From Pedobacter sp. D749 (GTDB taxonomy: Bacteria; Bacteroidota; Bacteroidia; Sphingobacteriales; Sphingobacteriaceae), in assembly GCF_019317285.1 (NCBI RefSeq), contig NZ_CP079218.1:2728001-2792000 (forward strand): a stretch of DNA of 64,000 bases. The letters are read 5' to 3'. The notes beneath the pieces were generated by a model. That model made no database searches and was not told the origin of the DNA. It saw only the letters and a program-made list of their open reading frames with translations. Positions 53,889-63,503 of this stretch are shown piece after piece (within the stretch, counting starts at the first letter, position 1; each line of letters starts with the position of its first letter). Position numbers and translations under genes: made by a program.

Positions 53889-55208
53889 CTACCTAAACAG
53901 TACCTGGTTCATAATCAGTATTCCAATAAGTCCGATAACAGAAACCAGCGTTTCCATCAGCGACCAGGACAAAAATGTTTGTTTGATAGATAATCCCAAA
54001 TACTCTTTAAATAGCCAGAAAGAGGAGTCATTTACGTGCGAACAAAACAGGCTCCCTGAACCGACCGCAAGCACCATTAAATTTGGATCGGCACCATGAG
54101 GCCCAACAAGCGGATAAACGATACCGGCAGCGGTGAGGCCAGCTACGGTAGCCGAACCCAGGCAAAGCCTTAACACCGCCGTTATTAACCAGGCCAATAA
54201 TAAAGGTGGCAGGGTTAGCCCCTGCAAAATTGCGGCAAGGCTGTTGCTCACCCCTGTTTCTACAAATACCTGTTTCAAAATGCCTGCGCTTCCGATTATT
54301 AAAAGAATCATCGCTATATCTTTTGTTGCATCAACATAAATGACCATAATGTCAGTCAGCTTTTTACCTGACCTGATTCCTAGTGTAAATGTTGCAATAC
54401 AAATGGTTAATATCATGGCAATAGTCGGGTCACCGATAAATCCGGCAAAATTTACAACAGCCATATTGCCACTACATAACCTGGTGATCAACGTGGTACC
54501 CAAAATGATCAGTACAGGTAACAATGCAGAAACCACACTATTTGTTATCCCCGGCAATTCATTATCGGGCAGTTCATCGGCCTGCAAGGTAACTGTTGGG
54601 CTGGATTTCATATTGATTAACACTTTTGCGAAAAGAGGACCTGCTATAATGATGGCAGGTATGGCCACAATTAAACCATAGGTAAAAGTCTTAACCAGAT
54701 CTGCATTAAACTGGGTAACCAAAGCCATGGGCGATGGATGAGGAGGCAAAAAACCATGCATTACAGACAGCGATGCAAGCATAGGCAAGCCCACATATAC
54801 CAGGGGTAATTTATAGTTGTACGCTACCGAAAAAATAATTGGAATAAGCAACACAAACCCAACATTATAAAATAATGGAATGCCCACTATAAAACCTGTT
54901 AAAGACATGGCCCAGGCGATGTGTTTAGGGCCGAATGTCTTTTTTAATACCGAAGCTATTTTTTGAGCGGCACCACTTGAGGCGACGAGTTTTCCGAGCA
55001 TGGCACCCAAAACGATAATGATTGCCAGCGATCCTAATGTATCTCCTAATCCTTTATTAATCGTTTGCGGAATACTGGCGGCAGGCATACCTAACAATAA
55101 AGCTGCCCCTACCGATACGATTAAAAACGCAAGAAAGGTATTAACCTTCGCCCAGGCAATTAATAATACAAGTGTAACTATACAGCCAAAAAGAATCAGT
55201 ACATCCAT
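53889..55208 (-). CDS. Gluconate:H+ symporter family permease (GntP)
   Basis: 439 residues, about 12 transmembrane helices, inner membrane. GntP motifs include LGAMLGKLVASSGAAQKIASVL, KKTFGPKHIAWAMSLTGFIVGIPLFYNVGFVLLIPIIFSVA, MHGFLPPHPSPMALVTQFNAD, AAILQGLTLPPLLLAWLITAVLRLCLGSATVAGLTAAGI and a C-terminal GSGSLFCSHVNDSSFWLFKEYLGL. These transport aldonates such as gluconate, xylonate or galactonate. It lies 9 bases downstream of the IlvD/Edd dehydratase, so substrate import and first catabolic step are co-expressed. Last gene of the minus-strand sugar-acid operon. Confidence 0.95.
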   Translation of the reverse strand: MDVLILFGCIVTLVLLIAWAKVNTFLAFLIVSVGAALLLGMPAASIPQTINKGLGDTLGSLAIIIVLGAMLGKLVASSGAAQKIASVLKKTFGPKHIAWAMSLTGFIVGIPLFYNVGFVLLIPIIFSVAYNYKLPLVYVGLPMLASLSVMHGFLPPHPSPMALVTQFNADLVKTFTYGLIVAIPAIIIAGPLFAKVLINMKSSPTVTLQADELPDNELPGITNSVVSALLPVLIILGTTLITRLCSGNMAVVNFAGFIGDPTIAMILTICIATFTLGIRSGKKLTDIMVIYVDATKDIAMILLIIGSAGILKQVFVETGVSNSLAAILQGLTLPPLLLAWLITAVLRLCLGSATVAGLTAAGIVYPLVGPHGADPNLMVLAVGSGSLFCSHVNDSSFWLFKEYLGLSIKQTFLSWSLMETLVSVIGLIGILIMNQVLFR

Positions 55209-55217
55209 GTTTCTGCT

Positions 55218-56933
55218 TTAATGAGAGTCTCTGGTTACGGTTGAACCTGAGCCGCCTACTAAAAAGTCCAGATCAGCACCTTTATCTGCCTGCTGAACAT
55301 GGTTTACATATAAGTTTACATAACCACGTGTTGCAGCAGGAATTGACGGTACCCAATTGCTTCGCCTCAGGGCTAACGCTTCATCACTCACTTCAAGGTG
55401 AATACGTTTATTGGCTACATCCAGCTCAATCATGTCGCCGTTTTCTACCAGCGCTAAATTTCCACCAATAGCAGACTCTGGCGATACGTGCAGTATAACC
55501 GTGCCATATGCCGTACCACTCATCCTGCCATCCGATATCCTTACCATATCGGTTACGCCCTTGTCTAGTAGTTTTTTTGGTAATGTCATGTTACCTACCT
55601 CAGGCATACCCGGATAACCCACCGGACCAACCGTTTTCAAGACCATCACACAAGTTTCATCGATATCCAGATCAGGGTCGTCTACTCTCGCATGGTAATC
55701 CTCAATGTTTTCAAACACGACTGCCCTACCCCTGTGCTGCATTAAACCGGGCGTAGCTGCTGATGGCTTTATAACCGCTCCGTTAATTGCCAGATTACCT
55801 TTTAGTACCGTAATGCCGGCTTCCTGAATAATCGGCTGCTCAAATTCATAAATAACTTCCTTATTGTAATTTATTCCTTTATCGGCAATGTTTTCGGCAT
55901 GCGTTTTCCCGCTTACCGTTAGGGTATCCATTTTTAAAACAGATTGCATTTGTTTTATAACAGCAGGTAAACCACCGGCATAGTAAAAATCCTCCATCAA
56001 AAATTTCCCTGAAGGCATAAGATTTACCAGAAGCGGCATTTTACTGCCAATATCATCAAAATCGTCTAAGTTTAGCGGCACCCCCATACGCCCTGCAATA
56101 GCGGTGAGGTGAATAATAAAGTTTGAGGACCCTCCTACCGCAGCATTTACCTTAATGGCATTTTCAAAAGCATCCCGTGTTAATATTTTAGAAATTTTCA
56201 GGTCTTCTTTAACCATTTCAACTATTCTCCTTCCGGATAACTGAGCAAGCCTTTTCCGCCGGGAATCAACGGCAGGTATAGCCGCACCACCCGAAAGGCT
56301 CATGCCTAAAGCTTCAACCATACAAGCCATAGTAGAAGCCGTGCCCATGGTCATACAGTGGCCCGGACTTCGAGACATGCAACTTTCTACTTCTGCATAT
56401 TCATCATAAGTAATTTCGCCTTTCTTTAATTCCTCTGTCAGCTTCCATACGCTTGTTCCTGAGCCGATGTCATGTCCGTGATATTTTCCGTTTAACATGG
56501 GGCCGCCAGGAACCACAATTGTCGGTAAATCTACACTTGCCGCTCCCATTAGCGTAGAAGGCGTCGTTTTATCGCAACCCGTAAGTAATACTACACCATC
56601 AATAGGATTGCCTCTTATTGATTCCTCTGCATCCATACTGGCGAGATTACGGAACAACATCGCGGTGGGTTTCATGAGCGTTTCACCCAACGACATGATA
56701 GGGAATTCGAGCGGAAAGCCGCCAGCCTCCAATACCCCGCGACGAACACTTTCGGCAATATCACGCAGGTGGGCATTGCAAGGTGTAAGTTCAGACCACG
56801 TATTACAGATCCCGATTACCGGTCTGCCATCAAACATGTCTTCGGGCATGCCCTGGTTTTTCATCCAGCTACGGTAGATGAGGCCCATTTTATCTTTTTT
56901 CCCAAACCAGGTCGAACTTCTATATGATTTCAT
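55218..56933 (-). CDS. IlvD/Edd-family dehydratase (sugar-acid dehydratase type)
   Basis: 571 residues. Iron-sulfur dehydratase with the expected cysteines in GICNTWSELTPCNAHL (about 40-55), LTGCDKTTPS and RSPGHCMTMGTASTMACM. C-terminal signature blocks are GRAVVFENIEDYHARVDDP, GPVGYPGMPEVGNM and ISDGRMSGTAYGTVILHVSPESA. Length and GPVGYPGMPE favour the aldonate branch (xylonate, arabinonate, galactonate) over dihydroxyacid dehydratase of valine synthesis. It makes a 2-keto-3-deoxy acid. A KdaD-like gene lies 133 bases upstream and a GntP permease 9 bases downstream, all co-directional. Confidence 0.93.
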   Translation of the reverse strand: MKSYRSSTWFGKKDKMGLIYRSWMKNQGMPEDMFDGRPVIGICNTWSELTPCNAHLRDIAESVRRGVLEAGGFPLEFPIMSLGETLMKPTAMLFRNLASMDAEESIRGNPIDGVVLLTGCDKTTPSTLMGAASVDLPTIVVPGGPMLNGKYHGHDIGSGTSVWKLTEELKKGEITYDEYAEVESCMSRSPGHCMTMGTASTMACMVEALGMSLSGGAAIPAVDSRRKRLAQLSGRRIVEMVKEDLKISKILTRDAFENAIKVNAAVGGSSNFIIHLTAIAGRMGVPLNLDDFDDIGSKMPLLVNLMPSGKFLMEDFYYAGGLPAVIKQMQSVLKMDTLTVSGKTHAENIADKGINYNKEVIYEFEQPIIQEAGITVLKGNLAINGAVIKPSAATPGLMQHRGRAVVFENIEDYHARVDDPDLDIDETCVMVLKTVGPVGYPGMPEVGNMTLPKKLLDKGVTDMVRISDGRMSGTAYGTVILHVSPESAIGGNLALVENGDMIELDVANKRIHLEVSDEALALRRSNWVPSIPAATRGYVNLYVNHVQQADKGADLDFLVGGSGSTVTRDSH

Positions 56934-57066
56934 ATTTAGAATATACTATGTTGCGCTATTTTTTAACTTCTTATTTTGATTTTTCGCTAGTGTTCCTGCT
57001 TATTGAAAAATCGTTTCACTTGCTTCGGCAGCCGTTTCGAAACCTATAATTTGTTTACCTTATTGA

Positions 57067-57903
57067 TCACGCTACGGTATTTATAAGTGAACCAATCTCT
57101 GAAATGGTTATTTTTACCATGTCTCCGCTTTGTAAAGTGAAATCATCGGTGGGAATTATTCCTGTGCCTGTCATTAAATAGGTTCCATGGGGGAAATCCA
57201 ATTCCCGAAACAAGTAAGCCACTAATTCCGTATGCTTACGTTTCATTTGATTAATGGAAATTTTCTCCTTAAAAAGGATTGCTGAATCTCTGGATATTTC
57301 GATACTGATATCGGTATCCGGATCTATTGGACCCTCTGTTACTAAAAGGCAAGGGCCTAAAGCGGTAGCTCCATTGTATGATTTTGCCTGCGGCAGATAA
57401 AGTGGATTTTCGCCCTCAATGTCTCTCGATGATACATCATTACCGATTGTATAACCTTCTATAGTGCCTGCTGAGCAAATAAATAAGGTCAGTTCCGGTT
57501 CAGGTACGTTCCATTTAGAATCTGCCCTGATCCGTATGTTTCCTCCGGAACCTACTGTACGGTAAGCTGGCGATTTAAAAAAAAGTTCTGGTCGGTCTGC
57601 ATCATATACCCTGGCATAAAAATCTCCGCCTTGTGCTTCTTTTGATTCCTCTATTCTGGCTTCCCTGCTACGAAAGTAGGTTACACCAGATGCCCATACC
57701 TCCTGGTTACCTATAGGCGTTAAAACAGCTGAATTGGTGAGCGCTTGTAAATCTTCGTTAGGCTGGAGTTGTTGCAACTCACTGCTGACCACTTTAAAGA
57801 GGTTACTCCTGTTTACAAACTTATCCCAGCTTTTCTCTGCTGTTAAAAAATATTGGTCATCGTGGTTGATAATAATCCCGCTGGAGGTGTTATAAATTCT
57901 CAT
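57067..57903 (-). CDS. FAH-family 2-keto-3-deoxy-acid dehydratase (KdaD-like)
   Basis: 278 residues. FAH fold with [19 protein letters not shown] (about 89-107), [21 protein letters not shown], metal ligands in [12 protein letters not shown] and [22 protein letters not shown], and a terminal [22 protein letters not shown]. The RSREAR.EES motif is, from memory, characteristic of 2-keto-3-deoxy-D-arabinonate dehydratases, which form alpha-ketoglutarate semialdehyde in oxidative pentose pathways. Following the IlvD/Edd step this gives a two-step route from a pentonate; the semialdehyde dehydrogenase is not in the window. First gene of its strand run; cytoplasmic. Confidence 0.82.
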   Translation of the reverse strand: MRIYNTSSGIIINHDDQYFLTAEKSWDKFVNRSNLFKVVSSELQQLQPNEDLQALTNSAVLTPIGNQEVWASGVTYFRSREARIEESKEAQGGDFYARVYDADRPELFFKSPAYRTVGSGGNIRIRADSKWNVPEPELTLFICSAGTIEGYTIGNDVSSRDIEGENPLYLPQAKSYNGATALGPCLLVTEGPIDPDTDISIEISRDSAILFKEKISINQMKRKHTELVAYLFRELDFPHGTYLMTGTGIIPTDDFTLQSGDMVKITISEIGSLINTVA

Positions 57904-58135
57904 AATTATTTGGTTAAGTTTTTTTGGATCTAAAATTAAGTTTGAACTTTATTTAAGTATCCAGGCGGTAAAATCGAAAGGCAAATAAGTCCTTTTAAAG
58001 CACATTTACAGCATAATGTTAATATAATACAATAAAATGCTTCAATACTAAAATTACTGGTTTGCGTTGCCTGATTTGATTACTTTGTAGCTTTTCGATT
58101 CGCTACAGGTATCAATGACAGATTTAAAAAATCGC

Positions 58136-58253
58136 CGTCATTTCGATCCTATAGCTATTGGATGAAGCGCAGCGAAATGGAGAAATCTTTGAACTATGTA
58201 AAAAGATTTTGCTTCGCAGAGCATTCTGGTTCTCCACTGCGGTCGAAATGATG
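58136..58253. repeat. Palindromic element, second type
   Basis: Imperfect inverted repeat of about 118 bases: CGTCATTTCGAT at the left end, and CGGTCGAAATGATG at the right. Inner arms GAAGCGCAGCGAAATGGAGA and TCTCCACTGCGG are offset, and AAATCTTT/AAAGATTT lie in the middle. It resembles the 27094 element in layout but not in core sequence. Confidence 0.75.
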
Positions 58254-58302
58254 CCTCATTAACCCTCCGATGTAGTTGAAAGATTCTAACCCTACCATTG
58301 AC

Positions 58303-58375
58303 AGACTCCAATAGAAAAATCGTCATTGCTGATGAACCATCAGGTCTGTGGCCTGAAAAAAACAGGAATGACGTC
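58303..58375. repeat. Partial relative of the MITE-like element
   Basis: GACAGACTCCAATAGAAAAATCGTCATTGC at 58303-58332 matches the left flank and left end of the 27094 element (AACAGATTCCAATATAAAAATCGTCATTGC), after which the text diverges (CATCAGGTCTGTGGCCTGA, itself a hairpin) and ends GGAATGACG. Probably a rearranged or truncated copy. Confidence 0.6.
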
Positions 58376-58626
58376 CTATATTCGCTTTCTAACGTACTAG
58401 GTTTAAGGTTTTACATCCTGCAAAACTCATTGAGCTAAGATGTCTAAGGTGGTCATAAAAATTAAAGACTCGCAGTTTAATTAACCACCTTAGACACCTA
58501 AGAACATCTAATTCATTAAATAATCCTTCAGGCTTTCACACCATATAAGAACATGTAAGCTTATATGGTCATTAAATGTCTTATATGGTCAAAAAAATAA
58601 CACTAAATATCAATTGTTTACATAAA

Positions 58627-58721
58627 CGTCATTATAAGGACCGAAGCAATCTTAATGCGCACGCTGGTAGCGATCGTTGTAAGATTGCTTCGTCGGCTGA
58701 AAAAGCCTTCTCGCAATGACG
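58627..58721. repeat. MITE-like palindromic element, copy 2
   Basis: About 95 bases, left end CGTCATTATAAGGACCGAAG (diverged), right end CTCGCAATGACG, inner stem GAAGCAATCTTA/TAAGATTGCTTC. Same length and order as 27094-27188, and similar text follows both (GATTCCT, CTACAG, AAAAATTCTCCTG). Confidence 0.85.
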
Positions 58722-58864
58722 ATTCCTCACAGTCTACAGCTCGTTAAAAATTCTCCTGTCCATTCATGTTGATTTTAAAGAATAAATTACCCCTCAGGCT
58801 AAGGCTATAAACAAAAATATCTGTAATAGAATTTAAAGGAATATTAATACCCGAACTGAGCTTA

Positions 58865-59752
58865 CTACGCAAATTTTTTCTCTTCCGTTTTAAGATAATT
58901 ATATCGGTAATCCATTGGATTTTTTTTCGTAAGCGCTTTAAACTGATGATAGAAATGAGAAATATTATTGTAGCCACAGGCATAGCCCACCTCAGTCATG
59001 TTAAATTCCTCTTCTAACAACAATCGGCATGCATTTCCAATTCTCACTTCCATTAAAAACTGGATGTATGTTTTCTTTGTTTTGGATTTAAAGTACCTGC
59101 AAAAAGAGTGTTTTCCCATGTTAATTAATTCAGCTACATCCTCCAGCGCTACTTTTTTGTGGTAATTATTAAACGTGTATTCGAATATCGTGTTAATGCG
59201 GTTTTGGTCGATGCTGTTCACCTCTGGGTTAAAGCCGTTGGATGATATAATTTCATATTCTTTCGTAGCCGCTATGATTTCTAAAGCGGATAATAAACTG
59301 ATTAATTTACGGGCAGGCGATTCGTGAAGCATTTCTTCCGCTATTTTACCAACCTTTCGCCTGGTTGCTCCTTTTAAACGCAAACCCAGCTTACTTGTAT
59401 TCAGCAATTTCACAATCGGACTAATTTCAGGAAGATTCAAAAATGCATCACCCCAAATGTTGTTTTCAAAAAGAACCACGATGGTTTCTCCAACTTTTTC
59501 GGTATCGCTTTCCAGGTATTTTTGTTCACACCGGAAAGTATGTGGCAGGTTTGATCCAAATAAAAATACATCACCATTTTTAAACGGACCAACATGGTCG
59601 CCTATCAGGCAGGTACCATAAGTTCTTTTAACAACTAACAGTTCGCACTCGGGGTGATAATGCCAGGCGCTTAATATCGCATGCCCTATATCCTTATGGA
59701 TATTAAAGGAATGCTCCGGGTTTGGAGTAGCCTTTTTTAACGTAGCCTTCAT
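58865..59752 (-). CDS. AraC-family transcriptional regulator with N-terminal cupin domain
   Basis: 295 residues. Cupin/sugar-binding N-terminus with AWHYHPECELLVVKRTYGT (about 30-48) and LFGSNLPHTFRC (about 64-75), C-terminal AraC helices (KVALEDVAELINMGKHSFCRYFKSKTKKTYIQF and MTEVGYACGYNNISHFYHQFKALTKKNPMDYR). It is a clear paralogue of the protein at 6289. It lies divergent from the SusC gene at 60317 and, on the same strand, upstream of the sugar-acid operon, separated from it by 961 bases of repeats. It could control either or both. Confidence 0.93.
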   Translation of the reverse strand: MKATLKKATPNPEHSFNIHKDIGHAILSAWHYHPECELLVVKRTYGTCLIGDHVGPFKNGDVFLFGSNLPHTFRCEQKYLESDTEKVGETIVVLFENNIWGDAFLNLPEISPIVKLLNTSKLGLRLKGATRRKVGKIAEEMLHESPARKLISLLSALEIIAATKEYEIISSNGFNPEVNSIDQNRINTIFEYTFNNYHKKVALEDVAELINMGKHSFCRYFKSKTKKTYIQFLMEVRIGNACRLLLEEEFNMTEVGYACGYNNISHFYHQFKALTKKNPMDYRYNYLKTEEKKFA

Positions 59753-60316
59753 GTTTATAATTGGTTAACTATAGCATGAAATTATAAATTATGTACGATA
59801 TAATGCATATCTATTACCTGTTGATGCTAAGTATATTAACAACGTCAGGGTTTATTATTTAGGCAGCAGATTGGTTTTACGTCAAAACAATCCCATAAGT
59901 AATTGATAAACAGACATATTTTGAATAATTTATCATACAGCAACCAATACTGCAAAGAAACAGCTATGTTAATATGTTACAATTTTTTGCTGTAATACTG
60001 AAATTGCTTTTCAGTAAAGTTGTCTTTATTTGCTTAAGTAACATAACTGTTTCAAAACCAAATATAAAAGAAATTGAGGCTTCTATTCTTCGCAACTATT
60101 TTCTTCAGATAAACTATTTAGCCCAGGCATATTTGCCATGGATGATTAGAACAGAGATTGATTAACTAACAAACCAATATAATCATATGAGATAGATTTA
60201 CTTCACATTCAAGCACCATATGTAGTCGTTAAACGCGTATGTTCCGAACTGACAGCAATCACCTCTTCTGCGGTTATTTAAGCTGTTTATTAAAAACCAA
60301 TTCTAACCAAATTATA
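59753..60316. other. Divergent intergenic region between AraC and SusC genes
   Basis: 564 AT-rich bases. A 63-codon frame at 59974-60165 has a hydrophobic start but no family likeness and is not called. The region should carry promoters for both genes and an AraC operator. The SusC frame is open from 60239, upstream of the preferred start. Confidence 0.4.
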
Positions 60317-63300
60317 ATGATGAAAAAAAAATTACTTCCACTGGTATTTACCTGTACTGTGTTAACGGTATTCATTCTTTTCGAATCCGCAAGCGCTTCA
60401 GCTGGTGGGCTAACAACCGCAATATTTAGCAAATCTTTACCAGCAAAAAAGTTAAAATTAGCTCCGATAGGCATTACAGGTAAAGTGACCGATGAACAGG
60501 GCGTTGGTTTACCCGGCGTTAGCGTTGCTGAAAAGGGAACACGAAATGCCACTATAACCAGTTCATCCGGCAGTTATACGATAAATGTTGCCAATACCAA
60601 TGCCGTGTTGGTGTTCACATCCATTGGCTATAAACCGGTAGAAATAACGGTAAATGCAAAAACCGTTGTTAATGTTTCAATGCTGGCGGCTACAAATGCT
60701 TTAAATGAGGTGATCGTAACTGCCCTCGGTATAAAGAGGGAGGCCAAAAGCCTGGGTTACTCGGCTCAAAAAGCTGATGTAGAGGCATTACAAACCAACC
60801 GCACGACTAACCTTGCCAATTCGCTTGAGGGCCAAATCGCCGGATTGGACGTTTCCCCTCCCGCTGCAGGGCCAGGTGGGAGTACAAAGATTCGTTTGCG
60901 TGGACAATCTTCTTTCACTGCAGACAATTCGCCGCTAATCGTAATCAATGGCTTGCCAATGTCGCAGGGTGCAAGCAGTAGCAATGGTTATACACAAAAC
61001 GTAGACCAGGGAGATAATTTGCAAGGTATCAATCAGGACGATATCGAATCGATGACTGTTCTGAAAGGATCTACTGCTGCAGCCTTGTATGGTTCGCGTG
61101 CCGTTAACGGAGCAATCATTATTACCACAAAGTCGGGAGCTAAGAATAGTGGAATAGGGATTGACTTTAACTCTAATTTCACGGTAAACCAGGCGCTTGA
61201 TTATACAGATTTTCAATATGAATACGGGCAAGGTGAGAATAATATTCGCCCGTCTTCAGTAGGTACTGCGCAGAGTTCTGGTGCATGGAGTTTTGGTGTG
61301 CCATTTGACAATGTACCAACGTTCCAGTTCGACGGCGTTCAACGTCCCTATGCGCCTGTTAAAGACCGGATAAAGACGTTCTTCAGACTTGCCCCATCCT
61401 GGAGTAATACCGTTGCACTTTCTGGCGGTAATGACAAGGGAAGTTTTCGGGTATCCCTTTCTAATCAGGATGCTCAGGGCATAGTGCCAAACAACGATTT
61501 TCATAAAAAGATTTTTAACGTTGGCATTAACTATAAACTTACCGAAAAATTAACTGCACAATTTTACGTTAACTACGATCACCAGTTTAATAACAATCCG
61601 CCACTTGTAGGCGTACAGGGAAATGCAATTCCTACCTCAATTTACAGGCTGGCTAACTCCATTTCTTTTGATGTACTCAAGGCAGGTGCAATAGATGCCA
61701 ACGGAAATGAAACACCAACTTCGAGGTTTGCTACCATTACCAACCCCTACTGGATATTAGCGAACCAGTTTCAAAGACAAACAAAAGATCATTTATTAGG
61801 TACTGCTGTGGTCCGCTATCAGTTTTTCGATTGGCTATATCTTCAGGGCAGGGCAAATATGGACCTTTTGCAAACTACCTATGAATCAAACACTCCTACT
61901 GGTACGCTGGCCGTATCTGCAGCACCAACGGGACTGTATAATGGTAGCTATGGAATAAGTACATCAAGTACACGCCAGAATAACTTTGACTTCTTGTTGG
62001 GTGGCGGGCATAAGTGGAAAGATTTTTCATTTAATGCAACAGTAGGTGGTAATCACTTTCCCTTAATTACCTCTACATTTAACGAGGCGGTAACCAACTT
62101 TTACATCAGAGATTTATATACCATTGGGAACGGTGTTACGGCAAATTCGAGTTACAACTTGACTAAACAAACCGTAAATTCATTGTATGGTACTGCAGAA
62201 TTTTCCTACAAAGATTTATTATACCTGAATGTTACCGGCCGTACAGACTGGTATTCGGTACTCGCCAGAGATATAGATCATTATTTCTACCCTTCAGTTA
62301 GCGGAAGTTTCGTTTTTTCGGAATTACTTCCAAAAACAAAATGGTTAAATTTTGGAAAGCTTAGAGTTGCTGTTGCAGAAACGGGGAGCGCCCAGGGAGT
62401 TGGCGCCTACAATGCATTAACATTTTTGCTTGCTCAGAATTCATTCAACGGGCTTCCATTAGGCAGTATAAACGGAACAGCTTCACCAAACACCCAGATT
62501 AAGCCTTTTGGCGTAAATGAAAAAGAAATTGGTATTGAGTTACGCATGTTCAACAATAGGGTGAATCTGGACGTGGCTGCATACCATAAAAAAACGACTA
62601 ATCAAGCCGTTCCGATAAGCCTGTCTGCAGCAACCGGATATGCCACAACGCTGGTTAATTTAGGTGGTTTAGCCAATAAAGGATTAGAATTTAACCTGGA
62701 ATTAATCCCCATCCAGAACAAAAACTTTACCTGGAAAACGGCTTTTAATTCTGCTTTCAACTCTTCAAAGGTATTGTCATTAGCGAACAACCAATCGCAA
62801 CTGGTAGTGGGCAGTCCTGAATTTTTTGGGTCTATTGTCCACATGGTAGGCTTACCCCTTAACCAGATTGTAGGTTCCACTTACAAGCGTGATGCTTCCG
62901 GAAACATCGTATTATCGGGAGGCAAACCCGTAGCAAGTGATAAACCGGTTAGTTTTGGTAGTGGCCTTCCTACAGCAACAGGGGGCTGGCTAAATACGTT
63001 GAATTACAAAGGCTTTACCTTTATCTCCCATATTGATTATAAGGCAGGTGGTAAATTGCTCTCGAGCACAAGTTTAAACTTATTAAGAGAAGGTTTATCA
63101 AAAGAATCATTACCTGGCCGTGAAGGTGGCGTAATTTTTCCTGGCGTAAATGCTACTAATGGATTACCAAATACCACTGCTGTAAACGCAGAAGATTTTT
63201 ACGCAAATTATCGTTCAACGAATATCTTAGACCCATTCATTTACAGCTCAAGCTTTGTTAAATTAAGAAGCCTTTCGTTGGGATACGACTTGTCTAAATT

Positions 63301-63490
63301 TATCAATAAAAAATACGTAAAAAGCTTAGTGCTATCGGCCGTATGCCGTAATGTATTGATCATCAAGAAATATACGCCCAACATTGATCCTGAAGCAATT
63401 GCCTCAAGCGGAGATAACTTAACAGGTTATGAGCAGGCATCACTACCAACAACACGTACTTACGGATTTAACTTAAATGTAAAATTCTAA
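60317..63490 (+). CDS. SusC/RagA-family TonB-dependent outer-membrane transporter
   Basis: 1057 residues from the start at 60317 (MMKKKLLPLVFTCTVLTVFILFESASAS), preferred to the upstream ATG at 60239 because it begins with the signal peptide. A carboxypeptidase-regulatory-like domain (ITGKVTDEQGVGLPGVSVAEKGT, FTSIGYKPVEI) is followed by a TonB-box-like NEVIVTALGI and a plug with LEGQIAGLDVS and the typical SMTVLKGSTAAALYGSRAVNGAIIITTKSG. The barrel ends NLNVKF. This protein has the longer SLGYSAQ-type plug linker and differs from the transporter at 1579, so the two serve different substrates. The SusD gene starts 13 bases after. Confidence 0.95.
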   Translation: MMKKKLLPLVFTCTVLTVFILFESASASAGGLTTAIFSKSLPAKKLKLAPIGITGKVTDEQGVGLPGVSVAEKGTRNATITSSSGSYTINVANTNAVLVFTSIGYKPVEITVNAKTVVNVSMLAATNALNEVIVTALGIKREAKSLGYSAQKADVEALQTNRTTNLANSLEGQIAGLDVSPPAAGPGGSTKIRLRGQSSFTADNSPLIVINGLPMSQGASSSNGYTQNVDQGDNLQGINQDDIESMTVLKGSTAAALYGSRAVNGAIIITTKSGAKNSGIGIDFNSNFTVNQALDYTDFQYEYGQGENNIRPSSVGTAQSSGAWSFGVPFDNVPTFQFDGVQRPYAPVKDRIKTFFRLAPSWSNTVALSGGNDKGSFRVSLSNQDAQGIVPNNDFHKKIFNVGINYKLTEKLTAQFYVNYDHQFNNNPPLVGVQGNAIPTSIYRLANSISFDVLKAGAIDANGNETPTSRFATITNPYWILANQFQRQTKDHLLGTAVVRYQFFDWLYLQGRANMDLLQTTYESNTPTGTLAVSAAPTGLYNGSYGISTSSTRQNNFDFLLGGGHKWKDFSFNATVGGNHFPLITSTFNEAVTNFYIRDLYTIGNGVTANSSYNLTKQTVNSLYGTAEFSYKDLLYLNVTGRTDWYSVLARDIDHYFYPSVSGSFVFSELLPKTKWLNFGKLRVAVAETGSAQGVGAYNALTFLLAQNSFNGLPLGSINGTASPNTQIKPFGVNEKEIGIELRMFNNRVNLDVAAYHKKTTNQAVPISLSAATGYATTLVNLGGLANKGLEFNLELIPIQNKNFTWKTAFNSAFNSSKVLSLANNQSQLVVGSPEFFGSIVHMVGLPLNQIVGSTYKRDASGNIVLSGGKPVASDKPVSFGSGLPTATGGWLNTLNYKGFTFISHIDYKAGGKLLSSTSLNLLREGLSKESLPGREGGVIFPGVNATNGLPNTTAVNAEDFYANYRSTNILDPFIYSSSFVKLRSLSLGYDLSKFINKKYVKSLVLSAVCRNVLIIKKYTPNIDPEAIASSGDNLTGYEQASLPTTRTYGFNLNVKF

Positions 63491-63503
63491 CGCTTTATAC
63501 AAT

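Larger units (their letters stand above)
57904..58864. other. Repeat-rich intergenic region
   Basis: 961 bases without a gene between the KdaD-like and AraC genes. It contains three palindromic units (58136-58253, about 58303-58375 and 58627-58721) and text homologous to the 27.1 kb element flank up to about 58800. Promoter of the KdaD operon should lie near 57904-58000. The remaining sequence (about 58400-58620) shows no recognised feature. Confidence 0.55.

Noticed and set aside
59974..60165. 63-codon frame in the divergent region before the second SusC gene
   Set aside because: Hydrophobic start only, no conserved pattern, placed where promoters are expected.
60239..60316. Upstream start for the second SusC protein
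   Set aside because: The 26 extra residues precede a clear signal peptide and carry no pattern of their own.
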